A DNA stretch of 64,000 nt from contig NC_135244.1 of NCBI RefSeq assembly GCF_947623445.1, positions 6,014,001-6,078,000 of the forward strand. Reading direction: 5' to 3'. Positions 62,577 through 64,000 of the stretch are shown here, piece after piece. Position numbers and translations under genes: made by a program. The notes under the pieces were generated by a model, which was given only the letters and a program-made list of their open reading frames with translations, had not been told where the DNA came from and did not search any database. This DNA is from Clavelina lepadiformis. Lineage: Eukaryota > Chordata > Ascidiacea > Aplousobranchia > Clavelinidae. Position 1 is the first letter of the stretch. Each line of letters begins with the position of its first letter.

Positions 62577-64000
62577 TTAAATTTTGTCCAAATAATCAGA
62601 TGGGACCCATCCTTCATTATCTTTATGGCTCATAGATGAGAATAATACTTTAACATACCACCAACCTGTTCCACTTTTATCTAAAGCTTCCACTATATCA
62701 CCACTCCCCAGGCTGATCATTGTATCATCAGTGGCTTCAAATGCTGCACCTGTTACATACATGTTTAGTTCTGATATCGGTTGACTTGTAACATTTTCCT
62801 CATCAATTTCACTATAAATAGGTTCCATCTCAGCCTCTTCGTAGTTTAAATTTGCAACACGTGAAGTTACGGCAGCTAAATCTTCTTTTGTGTTAGTTCC
62901 ACCAGGTTTTTGCACTTGTGAAGTGGTTGAAATATTTTTGTTGGTATTATTCTCTGTTACTTCAGATGTTAATTTGAAGAAATTACAGGGCGCCCAGCCG
63001 AACTCATCCTTGATTTGCATATACCACCAATCAGTTTCAGATTTCTTGATTAACAACGCCTCTGCACCTTTTGCAAAGCCAATTTCACTTTCATCTTCTG
63101 GTTTAAAATCAGCCACAGCTAGATACATCTTTTGTACATCATCAGAGACTGTTTTAAAAGTGGGGTTTTGCTTGTTGTCAGAGAGAAGACCTTCCTCAGT
63201 TTTAGGATCGTCAACCTGGCCGTCTGGACAGCCACGAAGCATAAAAGGTAAAGCAGTATTTGGCACAATTTGGTTTGATTGCACTCTGCCCACTACTACA
63301 ATATTGGATTCTTCTTGTGGTTTTATGTTGTTACTATTATTGCCATTTGTTTGAAATCTTTTCAAAACTGGTTTTGATTCTGGCTTTGTTGGTTTTGCCT
63401 TTGGCAATTCTGGTCTTTTCATACCAGTAGATGCAGTTCTGTTCAAGTCAGAACTTTTGAAAGCAGGCAGATTATCAGATTTGTTGAAGCTGTTTTTTGG
63501 GGTTAGGTTAGTAGATGGCTTCAGGGCTGGTTTTCCAGGTAAACTTGGTGGCTTTTTAAGCATGGCTTCAGACCTTTTGTTTATACCATTACTGATAGCA
63601 TTGGGTTTTGGTGCAGTTGACCTTAAAATACTTCTGAAATCCACTTGACCAGGTTCTTTTGAATCACTGCTAGTCGTAGTATCCATTGGCATAGTTTTCT
63701 TCAGAACAAGTGGCTTCTTGCCTGCTGATGGTGGTGGTGGTTTCTTAGGCAAAGCATTTGCAACAGTGACTGGTTTTAAGTTTTTAGCATCGCCATTTTG
63801 CAAAGGTTTATTTGATACTACGGCTGGTTTAGATACCGGTCGAGGTGGAGTGGGTTTTGGTGGTTCTTTTACTTTATCAGCAACTGCAGATTTTAAAGCA
63901 TTTTTAAAGTCAAATTTTGCAGTATTTTCAGATTCATTCTCTGCTTGTTTGTTGGTAGCAATTTTCAGAATAGGTGGTTTAGGTCTGGCTTGAATGTTTT
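62577..64000 (-). CDS. SH3-domain adaptor, C-terminal part (runs off window)
   Basis: One long exon stays open from the window edge to the stop at 62577-62579; the N-terminus and true start lie beyond 64000. The N-proximal part is rich in Pro, Lys and Ser, with polyproline (KKPPPPSAGKK) suited to SH3 or profilin partners. Two DFRxxL-like motifs, FDFKNALKS (about 63896-63921) and VDFRSILRS (about 63625-63650), resemble actin-binding motifs known from myosin light-chain kinase. Two SH3 domains follow: 63127 to about 62970 (MYLAVADF, TDWWYMQI, FGWAPCNFF) and 62763-62577 (MYVTGAAFE, GTGWWYVKV, EGWVPSDYL at the very end). A tyrosine motif EPIYSEIDEE lies between them. Arrangement and SH3 sequence suggest a Tks/SH3PXD2-like or related cytoskeletal adaptor, but the PX domain would be outside the window, so the family is uncertain. 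Confidence 0.6.
   Translation of the reverse strand, partial: NIQARPKPPILKIATNKQAENESENTAKFDFKNALKSAVADKVKEPPKPTPPRPVSKPAVVSNKPLQNGDAKNLKPVTVANALPKKPPPPSAGKKPLVLKKTMPMDTTTSSDSKEPGQVDFRSILRSTAPKPNAISNGINKRSEAMLKKPPSLPGKPALKPSTNLTPKNSFNKSDNLPAFKSSDLNRTASTGMKRPELPKAKPTKPESKPVLKRFQTNGNNSNNIKPQEESNIVVVGRVQSNQIVPNTALPFMLRGCPDGQVDDPKTEEGLLSDNKQNPTFKTVSDDVQKMYLAVADFKPEDESEIGFAKGAEALLIKKSETDWWYMQIKDEFGWAPCNFFKLTSEVTENNTNKNISTTSQVQKPGGTNTKEDLAAVTSRVANLNYEEAEMEPIYSEIDEENVTSQPISELNMYVTGAAFEATDDTMISLGSGDIVEALDKSGTGWWYVKVLFSSMSHKDNEGWVPSDYLDKI

Noticed and set aside
1-64000. tRNA, rRNA, CRISPR arrays, operons or prokaryotic features
   Set aside because: No tRNA cloverleaf, rRNA segment or spaced repeat array was recognised; split genes show that the DNA is eukaryotic. 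A covariance-model scan would be needed to exclude tRNAs fully.

Overview
The window is AT-rich metazoan nuclear DNA. Its genes are split by short GT-AG introns and are mixed with many small DNA transposons. Gene content and the four-exon FABP structure point to an invertebrate, possibly a tunicate (ascidian), but nothing here proves the lineage. I rebuilt gene models by joining exons whose splice phases agree; none was checked against transcripts.

Layout. 2.2-3.6 kb (+): ATP synthase subunit e. 5.9-13.7 kb (-): a 19-exon ADAR1-type RNA adenosine deaminase with two N-terminal Z-type winged-helix domains, two dsRBDs and a complete catalytic domain. 13.8-16.4 kb: a foldback MITE and two hAT-like MITEs. 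17.3-28.6 kb (-): four fatty-acid-binding protein (FABP) genes. The last two lie in a tandem segmental duplication; one copy was later hit by a piggyBac element and the other keeps the empty TTAA site. 31.3-32.2 kb (-): an intronless BPNT1-like bisphosphate nucleotidase. 36.1-44.6 kb: a head-to-head pair of SLC35G-like ten-TM transporters. The last intron of the + copy holds a 3.3-kb transposon rearranged into a giant hairpin. 45.7-60.3 kb: four ferritin genes. One (-) is divergent and looks ferroxidase-dead; three (+) are H-type. The last two + copies form a second tandem duplication in which one unit gained a 2.56-kb hAT element and a MITE that the sister unit lacks. 62.6-64.0 kb (-): the 3' part of a gene for an SH3 adaptor protein that runs off the window.

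Functionally this is a set of unrelated housekeeping and metabolic genes: ATP synthase, lipid carriers, PAP phosphatase, transporters, iron storage and RNA editing. The repeated theme is local tandem duplication (FABP, SLC35G, ferritin) followed by transposon insertion into one copy. The strongest observations are the tandem Z-domain ADAR, the hairpin transposon with 1.49-kb arms, the three dated insertion and empty-site pairs, and the ferroxidase-dead ferritin.
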